Origin: Paracoccus sp. MA
Lineage (GTDB): Bacteria > Pseudomonadota > Alphaproteobacteria > Rhodobacterales > Rhodobacteraceae
Length of the DNA: 64,000 nt
Reading direction: 5' to 3'
NCBI RefSeq assembly: GCF_020990385.1
Contig: NZ_CP087598.1
Coordinates: 540,001-604,000 of the forward strand
Shown here: positions 54,076 through 62,968 of the stretch, in pieces
Numbering within the stretch: position 1 is the stretch's first letter
Layout of the letters: every line of letters begins with the position of its first letter
Notes under the pieces: model-generated
The model's input: only the letters and a program-made list of their open reading frames with translations
Told to the model about the DNA's origin: nothing
Database searches by the model: none
Translations under genes and position numbers: made by a program

Positions 54076-54654
54076 ATGAACCGCAGACAGATGCTGATGG
54101 CCGCCTTGCCGCTGGTGGCCGTGCCCTCGCTGGCCCTGGCACAGGCGCAGCCCGCGGCGCTGGCCACCCAGGCCGAGCCCCGGCGCGACCCCTATGCCCC
54201 GACCGAGGTCTCGATCCGCAACGATTTCGAGGTCGGCAGCATCGTCGTGGTCTCGAAGGACTTCTTCCTCTATCACGTCATCGCGCCGGGCCGGGCGGTC
54301 CGCTATGGCGTCGCCGTGGGCAAGGACGAGCTGGTCTGGAAGGGCCGCGCCACCGTCGGGCGCAAGACCGAATGGCCCAGCTGGACGCCCACGCCGGCGA
54401 TGATCAAGCGCAATCCCGGGCAATATGCCAGATGGGCCGACGGCATGCCGGGCGGCCCGACCAACCCGCTGGGCGCGCGGGCGCTGTATCTTTACGACGC
54501 CAGGGGCAACGATACCTCGATCCGCATCCACGGCACGACCGAGCCGAACTCGATCGGCCGCGCCGTTTCGAACGGCTGCATCCGCATGCGCAACGAGGCG
54601 GTGATGGACCTGTTCGAGCAGGTGCCGATCGGAACCCCGGTCTACGTCTACTAA
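54076..54654 (+). CDS. L,D-transpeptidase (YkuD domain)
   Basis: A 192-aa exported enzyme. A signal peptide (MNRRQMLMAALPLVAVPSLA) precedes a YkuD catalytic domain with IHGTTEPNSIGRAVSNGCIR, in which His and the nucleophile Cys are the conserved HxnSxGCIR motif. It makes 3-3 peptidoglycan cross-links or anchors outer-membrane proteins. ATG at 54076 follows AGGACGGACAG. Its TAA is directly followed by the GTG of mnmH (no gap). Confidence 0.92.
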   Translation: MNRRQMLMAALPLVAVPSLALAQAQPAALATQAEPRRDPYAPTEVSIRNDFEVGSIVVVSKDFFLYHVIAPGRAVRYGVAVGKDELVWKGRATVGRKTEWPSWTPTPAMIKRNPGQYARWADGMPGGPTNPLGARALYLYDARGNDTSIRIHGTTEPNSIGRAVSNGCIRMRNEAVMDLFEQVPIGTPVYVY

Positions 54655-55710
54655 GTGGACATCCGCCTGACATCGCTGTCGGATCCGGCGCTGTCCGGGT
54701 TCGACACCGTCATCGACACGCGCTCGCCTTCGGAATATGCCGAGGATCACCTGCCGGGCGCGATCAACCTGCCGGTGCTGTCCGACGAGGAGCGCGCGCA
54801 GGTCGGCACGATCTACAAGCAGGTTTCCCCCTTCGATGCCCGCAAGCTGGGTGGCGCCATGGTCGCCGCCAATGCCGCGCGCCATATCGCCGGGCCGCTT
54901 TCCGGCTTCGGCGGCGGCTGGCGGCCACTGGTCTATTGCTGGCGCGGCGGCCAGCGCTCGGGCGCCTTCGCCACCATCCTGTCGCAGATCGGCTGGCGTG
55001 TCGGCCGCATCGAGGGCGGCTACAAGGCCTGGCGGGCGCTGGTGGTGGCGCGGGTCACGGCACCCGTGACCGCGCCGGTGGTGGTGCTGGACGGCAATAC
55101 CGGCAGCGCCAAGACCGAAATCCTGGCGCGGCTTGCGGCGCGCGGCCATCAGGTCATCGACCTGGAGGGGCTGGCGAACCATCGCGGCAGCCTGTTCGGG
55201 GCGCTGCCGGGCGGCCAGCCGTCGCAGAAGCTGTTCGAAAGCCGCCTCGCCCTGGCGCTGGAGGCGCTCGACCCCGCGCGCCCGCTGCTGGTCGAGGCGG
55301 AAAGCTCGCGCATCGGCGATCTGAACCTGCCGCGCGGCATCTGGCAGGCCATCATCGCCGCGCCGCGCATCCGCCTTGCCGTACCGGTCGAGGCCCGCGC
55401 CGCCTATACCGCGCGAAGCTATGCCGAGGCCTGCGCCGACCCCGAGGCCTTGGCGCGGATCGTGAACAGCCTGCGCCCGCTGCATCCGGCCGAGCGGATC
55501 GAGGACTGGCTGCGCATGATCGACGCGGCCGACTGGGCCGGCTTGGCGGCGGGGCTGATGCGCGACCATTACGACCCGCGCTATGAAAGGCACCGGGCGC
55601 GCCATGACGACGGGCGCGGCCCGGTGGTGGCGCTGGGCGGTCTTGACGATCTGGACGGCGCTGCGGCCCGGGTCGAGGCGGCGCTGCCGGGCCTGCGCTT
55701 GCCGGGCTAG
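54655..55710 (+). CDS. mnmH: tRNA 2-selenouridine synthase
   Basis: A 351-aa enzyme (SelU/YbbB) that replaces sulfur by selenium in the wobble 2-thiouridine of tRNAs, using selenophosphate. The rhodanese domain carries the catalytic Cys95 in VYCWRGGQRSG, and a P-loop GNTGSAKT at residues 147-154 starts the second domain. The start is GTG, immediately after the transpeptidase stop; an ATG inside would lose the rhodanese start. Selenophosphate synthetase is not in this window. Confidence 0.92.
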   Translation: MDIRLTSLSDPALSGFDTVIDTRSPSEYAEDHLPGAINLPVLSDEERAQVGTIYKQVSPFDARKLGGAMVAANAARHIAGPLSGFGGGWRPLVYCWRGGQRSGAFATILSQIGWRVGRIEGGYKAWRALVVARVTAPVTAPVVVLDGNTGSAKTEILARLAARGHQVIDLEGLANHRGSLFGALPGGQPSQKLFESRLALALEALDPARPLLVEAESSRIGDLNLPRGIWQAIIAAPRIRLAVPVEARAAYTARSYAEACADPEALARIVNSLRPLHPAERIEDWLRMIDAADWAGLAAGLMRDHYDPRYERHRARHDDGRGPVVALGGLDDLDGAAARVEAALPGLRLPG

Positions 55711-55726
55711 CGCCGGTGGCGAGGCC

Positions 55727-55770
55727 GGTGGCCTCCGGCGGGGGTATTTGAAAAACAGAGAAGCCGGGGG
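55727..55770 (+). repeat. Dispersed intergenic repeat, copy H
   Basis: GCCTCCGGCGGGGGTATTTG followed by AAAAACAGAGAAG and then the hairpin CGGGGGT-CAGGC-ACCCCCG. It lies between the convergent mnmH and nucleoside phosphorylase genes; the hairpin may serve as a terminator for the latter. Confidence 0.65.
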
Positions 55771-56574
55771 TCAGGCACCCCCGCCGAGGAAGCGGCGCAG
55801 GATGCGCTCCAGCTTGGCCGCGCCCAGGGGTGCCATGGCCTTGGTATGTTCGTGGCTGATCGATTCGTCCGAGAGGCCGGCGCCCATATTGGTGATGACC
55901 GAGACGGCGGCGCAGTTCAGGCCCAGGAAGCGCGCCAGGATCACCTCGGGCACGGTGGACATGCCGACCGCATCGGCGCCGAGGATGCGGGCGGCGCGGA
56001 TTTCGGCCGGGGTCTCGAAGGAAGGCCCCGAGAACCAGCAATAGACCCCCTCGGGCAGTGCGATCCCCTCGGCCTCGGCGGCGGCCCTGAGCCCGACGCG
56101 GAGGATCGGGTCATGGGCGTCGGTCATCGGCACGAAGCGCGCCTCGCTGGGTTCGCCGATCAGCGGGTTGGTGCCGGCGAAGGCGATGTGGTCCGACAGC
56201 AGCATCAGGGATCCCGGCGGCATCTCGGCGCGCAGGCTGCCCGCCGCATTGGTCAGGATCAGCTGCCGGGTGCCGAGCGCCTTCAGCACCTCGAGCGGCA
56301 GTCGCATGACATCGGCGCGGCCGGATTCGTAGTAATGCGCCCGCCCGCCCAGGACCGCGACCCGACGCCCCTCCAGCTGTCCGATCACCAGCTGCGGCAC
56401 ATGGCCCGACACCCCGGCATGGGGAAAGCCCGGCAGGTCGGAATAGGGGATCGCCACGCCCTCGACCGCCGCCGCCAGATGCCCGAGCCCCGAGCCGAGG
56501 ATCAGCCCGTATTCCGGCGGCGCGTCCCCGGTGCGGTCGCGGATCAGGCGGGCAAGCTCAGCGTTCCTTGACAT
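55771..56574 (-). CDS. Purine nucleoside phosphorylase (PNP/MTAP family)
   Basis: A 267-aa phosphorylase that splits inosine and guanosine with phosphate. Family blocks are LGSGLGHLAAAVE, GRAHYYES, LTNAAGSL (about residues 105-112) and the substrate Glu/Asn region SFETPAEIRAARILGADAVGMST. It belongs to the trimeric type. The start overlaps the permease stop by 17 bp, so it is the last gene of the nucleoside-import operon and metabolises what is imported. Confidence 0.93.
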   Translation of the reverse strand: MSRNAELARLIRDRTGDAPPEYGLILGSGLGHLAAAVEGVAIPYSDLPGFPHAGVSGHVPQLVIGQLEGRRVAVLGGRAHYYESGRADVMRLPLEVLKALGTRQLILTNAAGSLRAEMPPGSLMLLSDHIAFAGTNPLIGEPSEARFVPMTDAHDPILRVGLRAAAEAEGIALPEGVYCWFSGPSFETPAEIRAARILGADAVGMSTVPEVILARFLGLNCAAVSVITNMGAGLSDESISHEHTKAMAPLGAAKLERILRRFLGGGA

Positions 56575-57523
56575 AGGGCTCTCCTCCCGCGCGCGGCGGT
56601 ATGGCGCGGCCGACGAAGCCGGCCAGGATGATGACGGTCAGGATATAGGGCAGGGCGTTCATGAACATCGAGGGCACGGTCACCACCCCCAGGTCGAGAT
56701 TCGGGAAGCGGTTCGCCACCGCCTCCATCAGCCCGAACAGGAAGGTGGCGAACAGCGCGCTCCATGGCCGCCACTTGGCGAAGATCAGCGCCGCCAGCGC
56801 GATGAAGCCGCGCCCGGCGGTCATCTCCTTGACGAAGCCGGCCGAGATGCCCGTGGCGAGGTAAGCCCCGGCGATGCCGCACAGCACCCCGCAGATCATC
56901 ACCGCGGCATAGCGCAGCCGGGTGACCGAGACGCCGGCGGTATCGACCGAGGCCGGATTCTCGCCCACCGCGCGCAGCCGCAGGCCGAAGCGGGTGCGAT
57001 AGAGCACCCACCAGGTCAGCGGCACCATGGCGAAGGCGACATAGACCAGGATGGTGTGGCCCGAGATCAGCTCGGCATAGACCGGCCCGATCACCGGCAC
57101 CGGGCGCAGCGTGTCGGCGAAGGGCAGGGTGATCTCGCCGAAGCGCGCCGCGCCGGAGAGCGAGGGCGTGCGGCCGCCCAGCCCGAAGATCTTCTGCCCC
57201 AGAAGCACCGTCAGCCCCGAGGCGAGGAAGTTGATCGCCACGCCCGAGATCAGCTGGTTGCCGCGGAAGCTGATCGAGGCGAGGCCATGCAGCCCGGCCA
57301 TGGCCGCGGCGCCCGCGATGCCGGCCAGCAGCCCCAGCCAGGCGCTGCCGGTGGCATAGGCGACCGAGGCCGAGGTGAAGGCCGCCATCAGCATCTTGCC
57401 TTCCAGCCCGATGTCGAAGACCCCGGCGCGTTCCGAATAAAGCCCGGCCAGGCAGGCCAGCAGCAGGGGCGTCATCAGCCGCACCGCCGAATCGAGGATC
57501 TGGATCACGGTCGCGAAATCCAT
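56558..57523 (-). CDS. Nucleoside ABC importer permease 2 (BmpD/YufQ type)
   Basis: A 321-aa permease of the BPD_transp_2 family with about eight membrane spans. The start MDFATVIQILDSAVRLMTPLL and the blocks LYSERAGVFDIGLEGKMLM and GENPASVDTAGVSV are typical of the second permease of nucleoside importers. The start shares one base with the stop of permease 1 (TGATG). Confidence 0.9.
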   Translation of the reverse strand: MDFATVIQILDSAVRLMTPLLLACLAGLYSERAGVFDIGLEGKMLMAAFTSASVAYATGSAWLGLLAGIAGAAAMAGLHGLASISFRGNQLISGVAINFLASGLTVLLGQKIFGLGGRTPSLSGAARFGEITLPFADTLRPVPVIGPVYAELISGHTILVYVAFAMVPLTWWVLYRTRFGLRLRAVGENPASVDTAGVSVTRLRYAAVMICGVLCGIAGAYLATGISAGFVKEMTAGRGFIALAALIFAKWRPWSALFATFLFGLMEAVANRFPNLDLGVVTVPSMFMNALPYILTVIILAGFVGRAIPPRAGGEPYVKER

Positions 57524-58617
57524 CACGCCCCCTTCCGGCGCAGCGCCGTGAACAGCCGTTCCAGCGGCATGCGCACCATGTTGTCCAGCGCCCCGGTGAA
57601 CAGGATCACCAGCGCCTGGATGACCACGATCAGCTCGCGCGGGATCGAGGTCCACAGCGCCAGTTCGCCCCCGCCCTGGTAGAGGAAGCCGAAGAGCAGC
57701 GCCGCCAGGAATACCCCGAACGGGTGGTTGCGGCCCATCAGCGCCACGGCGATGCCGATGAAGCCGGCGCCCTCGACCGCGTTCAGCATCAGCCGCTCGG
57801 CCTCGCCCATGACGTTGTTGATCGCCATCAGCCCGGCCAGCGCCCCCGAGACCAGCATGGCCAGGACCGTGATCCGCACCGGCGAGATGCCGGCGTAAAG
57901 CGCCGCCGGTTCGGACTTGCCGAAGGCGCGGATCTCATAGCCCGGCCGCGTATGCCAGATCAGCAGCCAGACCAGCAGGCAGGCGGCGATGGCGACGAAG
58001 AAGGTGACATTGGCGGGCGTGTTCCGGCCCCATTCGAAGCCGAGCCCCAGCGCCATGTCGGAAAGCTTCGGCAGATGCGCTGCCGCGGGAAACCGGGCCG
58101 AGGCCGGGTCCATGCTGCCCACGGGCCGCAGCAGGTTGACCAGGACATAGTTCAGCAGCGCCGCGGCGATGAAATTGAACATGATGGTGGTGATGACGAT
58201 ATGGCTGCCGCGCCGGGCCTGCAGCCAGGCCGGGATCAGCGCCCAAAGCGCCCCGAACAGCGCCGCCCCGACCGCCGCCGCCGGCAGTGCCAGCGCCCAA
58301 TGCGGCCAGGGCAGGGCCAGCACCACCAGCGCGACGCCCAAGCCCCCCAGGGCGGCCTGCCCCTCGCCGCCGATATTGAACAGCCCGGCGTGATAGGCGA
58401 CCATGACCGCCAGCCCGGTGAAGATGAAATTCGTAGTGTAATACAGGGTGAAGCCCCAGCCATAGCTGGACCCCAGCGCGCCTTCGACCATGACCTTCAG
58501 CGCCTCGGCCGGGCTTTCCCCGATCGCCAGGATCACCAGCGCCGAGATGGCAAAGGCCAGCGCCAGCGAAATCAGCGGCGTCAGGATCACATCCGCCCAT
58601 TTCGGCATTCGCTCCAT
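57523..58617 (-). CDS. Nucleoside ABC importer permease 1 (BmpC/YufP type)
   Basis: A 364-aa permease with about nine spans. Family blocks are YHAGLFNIGGEGQAALGGLG (about residues 91-110), RRGSHIVITTIMFNFIA and IRAFGKSEPAALYAGIS. ATG at 58617 follows GGGGGAGG; the open frame upstream to 58701 runs through repeat I and has no better start. It is 61 bp after the ATPase gene. Confidence 0.9.
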   Translation of the reverse strand: MERMPKWADVILTPLISLALAFAISALVILAIGESPAEALKVMVEGALGSSYGWGFTLYYTTNFIFTGLAVMVAYHAGLFNIGGEGQAALGGLGVALVVLALPWPHWALALPAAAVGAALFGALWALIPAWLQARRGSHIVITTIMFNFIAAALLNYVLVNLLRPVGSMDPASARFPAAAHLPKLSDMALGLGFEWGRNTPANVTFFVAIAACLLVWLLIWHTRPGYEIRAFGKSEPAALYAGISPVRITVLAMLVSGALAGLMAINNVMGEAERLMLNAVEGAGFIGIAVALMGRNHPFGVFLAALLFGFLYQGGGELALWTSIPRELIVVIQALVILFTGALDNMVRMPLERLFTALRRKGA

Positions 58618-58625
58618 CAGCCCGC

Positions 58626-58678
58626 CTCCCCCGGCTTTCTCTGTTGTCCAAATACCCCCGCCGGAGGCATGCGGCGCC
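58626..58678 (-). repeat. Dispersed intergenic repeat, copy I
   Basis: Read on the minus strand: GCCGCATGCCTCCGGCGGGG, then GTATTTGGACAACAGAGAAA, then GCCGGGGGAGG, the ribosome site of the following permease. It matches copy H in GCCTCCGGCGGGGGTATTTG. Confidence 0.65.
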
Positions 58679-60298
58679 TCATCCCGCGCCCCCCTCGGCA
58701 TCCGCCCCCGGCGCCGCCGCCGGCGGGATCGCCGCTTCGGGCGGGGTCACGGCGGGATCGACCCCGGCCATCAGGCAGCCCAGATCGCCGGTCGTCGCCT
58801 CCTCGGGCAGCCGCTCGCCCATGATGCGGCCGTCGAACATCACCGCGATCCGGTCCGACAGCGCCATGATCTCGTCCAGCTCGACCGAGACCAGCAGCAC
58901 CGCCTTGCCGGCATCGCGCAGCGCGACGATGCGCTTGTGGATGAACTCGATGGCGCCGATATCCACCCCGCGCGTCGGCTGGCCGATCAGCAGCAGGTCG
59001 GGATTGCGCTCGACCTCGCGCGCCACCACGATCTTCTGCTGGTTGCCGCCCGAGAAGCTCTTCGCCGGCAGGTCCGCATCGGGCGGGCGGATGTCGAAAC
59101 GCTCGATCTTGCCGGCCGCCTCGGCGCGCATGGCGGCATGGTCCATCAGCCAGCCGCTCCGGAACTCGGGCGCGTCCTGATAGCCGAAGGCGACATTCTC
59201 CCAGGCGGCGAAATCCATGATCAGCCCTTCGGCCTGGCGGTCCTCGGGGACATGGCCGATGCCGGCGCGGCGCCGGGCGCGGCCGTCCGATCCGGAGAGC
59301 GGCAGCGGCCGGCCCCCGAGCAGGATCTCGCCCGAGAGCCGGGCGCCCGCCTCGGGATAGCCGCCCAGGATCTCCAGAAGCTGGGTCTGGCCGTTGCCGG
59401 CGACGCCGGCGATGCCCAGGATCTCGCCGGCGCGGATGGTCAGGTCGATGCCGCGCAGCCGCTCGACGCCCTCGGCATCGACCATGCGCAGCCCGCGCAG
59501 TTCCAGCACCGGCGGGCCGGGCCGGGCCGGGGCCTTGTCCACCCGCAGCAGCACCTTGCGCCCCACCATCAGCTCGGCCAGCTGCGGCGGGCTGGTCTCG
59601 GCCGTGCGGACCGAGGCCACCATCTCGCCCCGGCGCATGACCGAGACATTGTCGGTGATCTCCATGATCTCGCGCAGCTTGTGGGTGATCAGGATGACGG
59701 TCTTGCCCTCGTCCCGAAGGCCGCGCAGGATGCGGAACAGGTGATCGGCCTCGGCCGGGGTCAGCACGCCCGTCGGCTCGTCCAGGATCAGGATGTCGGC
59801 CTGGCGATACAGCGCCTTCAGGATCTCGACCCGCTGCTGGTGGCCGACCGACAGCTCCTCGACCAGCGCGTCGGGATCGACCTGCAGCTCGTATTCCGCC
59901 GCCAGCCGCTTCAGCTCGCCGCGCGCCCGCGCCAGCGAGGGGCGCAGCAGGCGGCCGTCCTCGGCGCCCAGGATCACGTTTTCCAGCACGGTGAAGTTCT
60001 GCACCAGCTTGAAATGCTGGAACACCATGCCGATGCCGGCGCGGATCGCGGCCTGGCTGTCGGCGATGGCGACGGGCTTGCCGCCGATCAGGATCTCGCC
60101 GGCATCGGGGCGATAGAAGCCGTAAAGGATCGACATCAGCGTCGATTTCCCGGCGCCGTTCTCGCCGATGATGCCGTGGATGGTGCCGCGCGGCACCATC
60201 AGGTCGATGTCCTTGTTGGCCTGCACCGGCCCGAAGGCCTTGGAGATCCCGCGCAGTTCGATCGCCGGGGCCTCGGGCAGCGCGCCGGCCGCGGCCAT
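58679..60298 (-). CDS. Nucleoside ABC importer ATPase (double-domain)
   Basis: A 539-aa protein with two nucleotide-binding domains. The first has Walker A GENGAGKST (about residues 46-54) and LSVGHQQR. The second has a degenerate Walker A GVAGNGQTQ (about 300) and SGGNQQK near 425. Such double ATPases serve BMP-type nucleoside importers. An Ala/Pro-rich C-terminal tail follows. ATG at 60298 shares one base with the TAA of the binding protein (TAATG). Confidence 0.92.
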   Translation of the reverse strand: MAAAGALPEAPAIELRGISKAFGPVQANKDIDLMVPRGTIHGIIGENGAGKSTLMSILYGFYRPDAGEILIGGKPVAIADSQAAIRAGIGMVFQHFKLVQNFTVLENVILGAEDGRLLRPSLARARGELKRLAAEYELQVDPDALVEELSVGHQQRVEILKALYRQADILILDEPTGVLTPAEADHLFRILRGLRDEGKTVILITHKLREIMEITDNVSVMRRGEMVASVRTAETSPPQLAELMVGRKVLLRVDKAPARPGPPVLELRGLRMVDAEGVERLRGIDLTIRAGEILGIAGVAGNGQTQLLEILGGYPEAGARLSGEILLGGRPLPLSGSDGRARRRAGIGHVPEDRQAEGLIMDFAAWENVAFGYQDAPEFRSGWLMDHAAMRAEAAGKIERFDIRPPDADLPAKSFSGGNQQKIVVAREVERNPDLLLIGQPTRGVDIGAIEFIHKRIVALRDAGKAVLLVSVELDEIMALSDRIAVMFDGRIMGERLPEEATTGDLGCLMAGVDPAVTPPEAAIPPAAAPGADAEGGAG

Positions 60299-61284
60299 TA
60301 CTGCACCGGGCAGCTGTTGTCGGTCATGTAGTCGTGCACCTTGATCTCGCCCGATTCGATGCCCGTGGCGGCGGCGTCGATGGCGGCGGCGATCTCGTCG
60401 GTGATCAGCGGCTGGTTGTTCTCGTCCATGGCCAGCGACACCCCGCCCGAGGCCAGATCCATGACCTTCACGCCCGGCTCGACCTCGGTCCCGGCCTTGA
60501 AGGCTTCGTAGACCGAATTGTCCACGCCCTTGACCATCGAGGTTAGCACCTTGCCCGGATGCAGGTGGTTCTGGTTGCTGTCCACGCCGATCGACAGCAC
60601 GCCGGCATCCGCGGCCGCCTGCAGCACCCCGATGCCGGTTCCGCCCGCCGCGGCATAGACCACATCCGCCCCCTGCGAGACCTGCGCCTTGAGCAGCTCG
60701 CCCCCCTTCACCGGGTCGTTCCAGGCGGCGGGCGTGGTGCCGGTATAGTTGATGATCAGCCTGCCGTCCGGATTGGTCGCCTTGAAGCCCTGGGCATAGC
60801 CGCATTCGAACTTGTGGATCAGCGGGATGTCCATGCCGCCGATGAAGCCCACCGTGCCGGATTTCGAGGCCTTGGCGGCGGCCACCCCGGCCAGATACGA
60901 GCCCTGCTCTTCGGTGAAGACGATGGACTGCACGTTCGGCTGCTCGACCACCATGTCGATGATGACGAATTTCGTGTCGGGATAGTCCGGCGCGATCTTG
61001 CCCAGCACCTCGCCGAAGGCGAAGCCGGTCATCACGATGGGATTGGCGCCCGATTGCGCCAGCCGGCGCAGCGCCTGCTCGCGCATGGCCTCGGACTGCA
61101 TCTCCAGCTCCTTGTAGGTGCCCCCGGTCTCGGCCTTCCAGCGTTCGGCGCCGTTATAGGCGGCCTCGTTGAAGGATTTGTCGAATTTCCCGCCCAGGTC
61201 GAAGATCAGCGCCGGATCGGCCAGCGCCGCGACCGGCAGCAAGGACAGGCAGGCGCCGGCGAGCAGGGATTTCATCAGGGACAT
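60298..61284 (-). CDS. BMP-family nucleoside-binding protein
   Basis: A 328-aa periplasmic protein of the PnrA/Med family. A signal peptide (MSLMKSLLAGACLSLLPVAA) precedes LIFDLGGKFDKSFNEAAYNG, GFIGGMDIPLIHKFECGYAQG and YAAAGGTGIGVLQAA, all typical. There is no lipobox at the cleavage site, so a soluble form is likely. ATG at 61284 has GAGG upstream. It is the first gene of the operon BMP-ATPase-permeases-phosphorylase. Confidence 0.92.
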   Translation of the reverse strand: MSLMKSLLAGACLSLLPVAALADPALIFDLGGKFDKSFNEAAYNGAERWKAETGGTYKELEMQSEAMREQALRRLAQSGANPIVMTGFAFGEVLGKIAPDYPDTKFVIIDMVVEQPNVQSIVFTEEQGSYLAGVAAAKASKSGTVGFIGGMDIPLIHKFECGYAQGFKATNPDGRLIINYTGTTPAAWNDPVKGGELLKAQVSQGADVVYAAAGGTGIGVLQAAADAGVLSIGVDSNQNHLHPGKVLTSMVKGVDNSVYEAFKAGTEVEPGVKVMDLASGGVSLAMDENNQPLITDEIAAAIDAAATGIESGEIKVHDYMTDNSCPVQ

Positions 61285-61375
61285 GTCGGACCTCAAGACG
61301 GTTTGCGGGCGAGTCAGCCCGAGATTTCCGGATTAGGGCGCATGGGCCGGAATCCGTCAACAGCCTTGTCCGCGG

Positions 61376-61777
61376 TCAGAGCGTGCGCCGCATCAGCAGC
61401 GCGTCCACGCCGGGCGCGTAGTAATTCCGCCGGTTTCCGGCGATTTCCCAGCCCGCGCCGGCATAAAGCGCCGTGGCTGCCGCATTGTCCGAGGCGACCT
61501 CCAGAAAGGCCTCGTGCGCGCCCCGCATCCGTGACGTGGCGGCGAATTCGGCCAGCAGCGCCGAGGCCAGCCCCCGGCGCCGCGCCTCGGGGGCGACGGC
61601 CAGCGTCAGCAGCTCGGCCTCGTCCGCGACGCTGCGGCCCAGCAGGAAGCATTGCGGCCCGACCAGAAGGAAATTCAGCGGGTTGGCCAGCAGGTCGGCG
61701 AATTCCGCCGCCGCCCATGGCCGGGGATGGGTGGCAAAGCAGCGGCCGTGCAGCGCCGCCAGTTCCTCGGGCGTCAT
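61376..61777 (-). CDS. rimI: Ribosomal protein S18 alanine N-acetyltransferase (RimI-like)
   Basis: A 133-aa GNAT acetyltransferase. The acetyl-CoA loop lies in VAPEARRRGLASALLAEF (about residues 69-86), and the C-terminal AGWEIAGNRRNYY matches RimI. The start overlaps the tsaB stop by four bases; the tsaB-rimI pair is widely conserved. Substrate S18 is assumed from the family. Confidence 0.88.
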   Translation of the reverse strand: MTPEELAALHGRCFATHPRPWAAAEFADLLANPLNFLLVGPQCFLLGRSVADEAELLTLAVAPEARRRGLASALLAEFAATSRMRGAHEAFLEVASDNAAATALYAGAGWEIAGNRRNYYAPGVDALLMRRTL

Positions 61778-62367
61778 GACAGGATCAGCGGGCCGCGGTC
61801 GCGCGCCGGCGCGGCATCGGCCGGGCGCAGATAGATCGGCGCCGGGCGCGGCAGGTCCGGTTGGTCGCGGCGCGCGGCGGCGATGCGGGCGATGGCCTCG
61901 GCCAGCGGCATGGCGGGCGGCAGAAGGGGCGGGCCCGGCGGCAGGTCCTGCGGCGCGGCCTGCTGCGGCAGGCCGGGATGCCCGGTGCCGAAATCCTGCC
62001 AGATCACCTCGCCATGGCGGGCGGGGATGGCGACGCGGCAGGGGCGGGGCAGGCCATGCGCGGCGGCCTCGGTCGCGCCGACGCCGACGGCGGGAATGCC
62101 CAGCGACAGCGCCAGCCCCCGCGCCGCCGCGACTGAGATGCGGATGCCGGTGAAATTGCCCGGCCCGATGCCGCAGCCGATGACGGAAAGGTCGCGCCAG
62201 CCCGCGCCCGCCTCGGCCAGCACTTCGCCAAGCAGCGGGAACAGCCGTTCGGCCTGGCCGCGGGCCATGTCCTCGTGGCGCTGGACCAGCACCCGGTCGC
62301 CCTGCAGCAAAGCGGCCGCGCAATGCGCGGCCGATGTGTCGAAGCCCAGCGAAAGCGCCTCAGCCAA
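61774..62367 (-). CDS. tsaB: tRNA threonylcarbamoyladenosine biosynthesis protein TsaB
   Basis: A 197-aa ASKHA-fold partner of TsaD in making t6A37 on ANN-decoding tRNAs. It has GFDTSAAHCAAAL at the start and GIGPGNFTGIRI (about residues 66-77), the family signature (usually GPGSFTGLRI). The C-terminal part is rich in Pro and Ala. It overlaps the NifU-type gene by 8 bp and rimI by 4 bp. Confidence 0.92.
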   Translation of the reverse strand: MAEALSLGFDTSAAHCAAALLQGDRVLVQRHEDMARGQAERLFPLLGEVLAEAGAGWRDLSVIGCGIGPGNFTGIRISVAAARGLALSLGIPAVGVGATEAAAHGLPRPCRVAIPARHGEVIWQDFGTGHPGLPQQAAPQDLPPGPPLLPPAMPLAEAIARIAAARRDQPDLPRPAPIYLRPADAAPARDRGPLILS

Positions 62368-62914
62368 CGGGCCGCACCTCGGTCACTTCGGGGATGTAAT
62401 GGCGCAGCAGGTTCTCGATGCCCATCTTCAGCGTCAGCGTGGAGGAGGGGCAGCCGGCGCAGGCGCCCTGCATGTGCAGATAGACCACGCCGCGGTCGAA
62501 GCCGTGGAAGGTGATGTCGCCGCCGTCCTGCGCCACGGCCGGGCGCACGCGGGTGTCCAGCAATTCCTTGATCTGGTTCACGATTTCCGCGTCTGGCCCG
62601 TCCTGGTCGTTATGGCCGCTGGCGGCCGCGCCCTCGATCGCCGGGGCGCCGGACTGGTAATGTTCCATGATCGCGCCCAGGACCGAGGGCTTCAGATGGT
62701 CCCAGACCGCCTCGTCGGCCTTGGTCACGGTCACGAAATCCGAACCGAGGAACACCCCGGTCACGCCCGGCACGGCAAAGATGCGTCGGGCCAGCGGGCT
62801 GGTCGCGGCGGCCTCGGGCGCGGGGAAGTCGGCGGTGCCGCTGCCCAGCACGGTTTCGCCCGGCAGGAATTTCAGCGTCGCGGGGTTGGGAGTGGTCTCG
62901 GTCTGGATGAACAT
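62360..62914 (-). CDS. NifU/Nfu-type iron-sulfur scaffold protein
   Basis: A 184-aa protein. The N-terminal Nfu domain (FIQTETTPNPATLKFLPGE) is followed by the C-terminal NifU-like domain with the cluster-binding CxxC in GACAGCPSST (about residues 150-159). It carries or transfers Fe-S clusters. ATG at 62914 follows AAGGAGCCC. It heads the run NifU-tsaB-rimI. Confidence 0.92.
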   Translation of the reverse strand: MFIQTETTPNPATLKFLPGETVLGSGTADFPAPEAAATSPLARRIFAVPGVTGVFLGSDFVTVTKADEAVWDHLKPSVLGAIMEHYQSGAPAIEGAAASGHNDQDGPDAEIVNQIKELLDTRVRPAVAQDGGDITFHGFDRGVVYLHMQGACAGCPSSTLTLKMGIENLLRHYIPEVTEVRPVG

Positions 62915-62968
62915 GGCGGCGGGCTCCTTTGTCCCGGGATATGGGGATCGAAGGGCGGGCAAGTCAAG

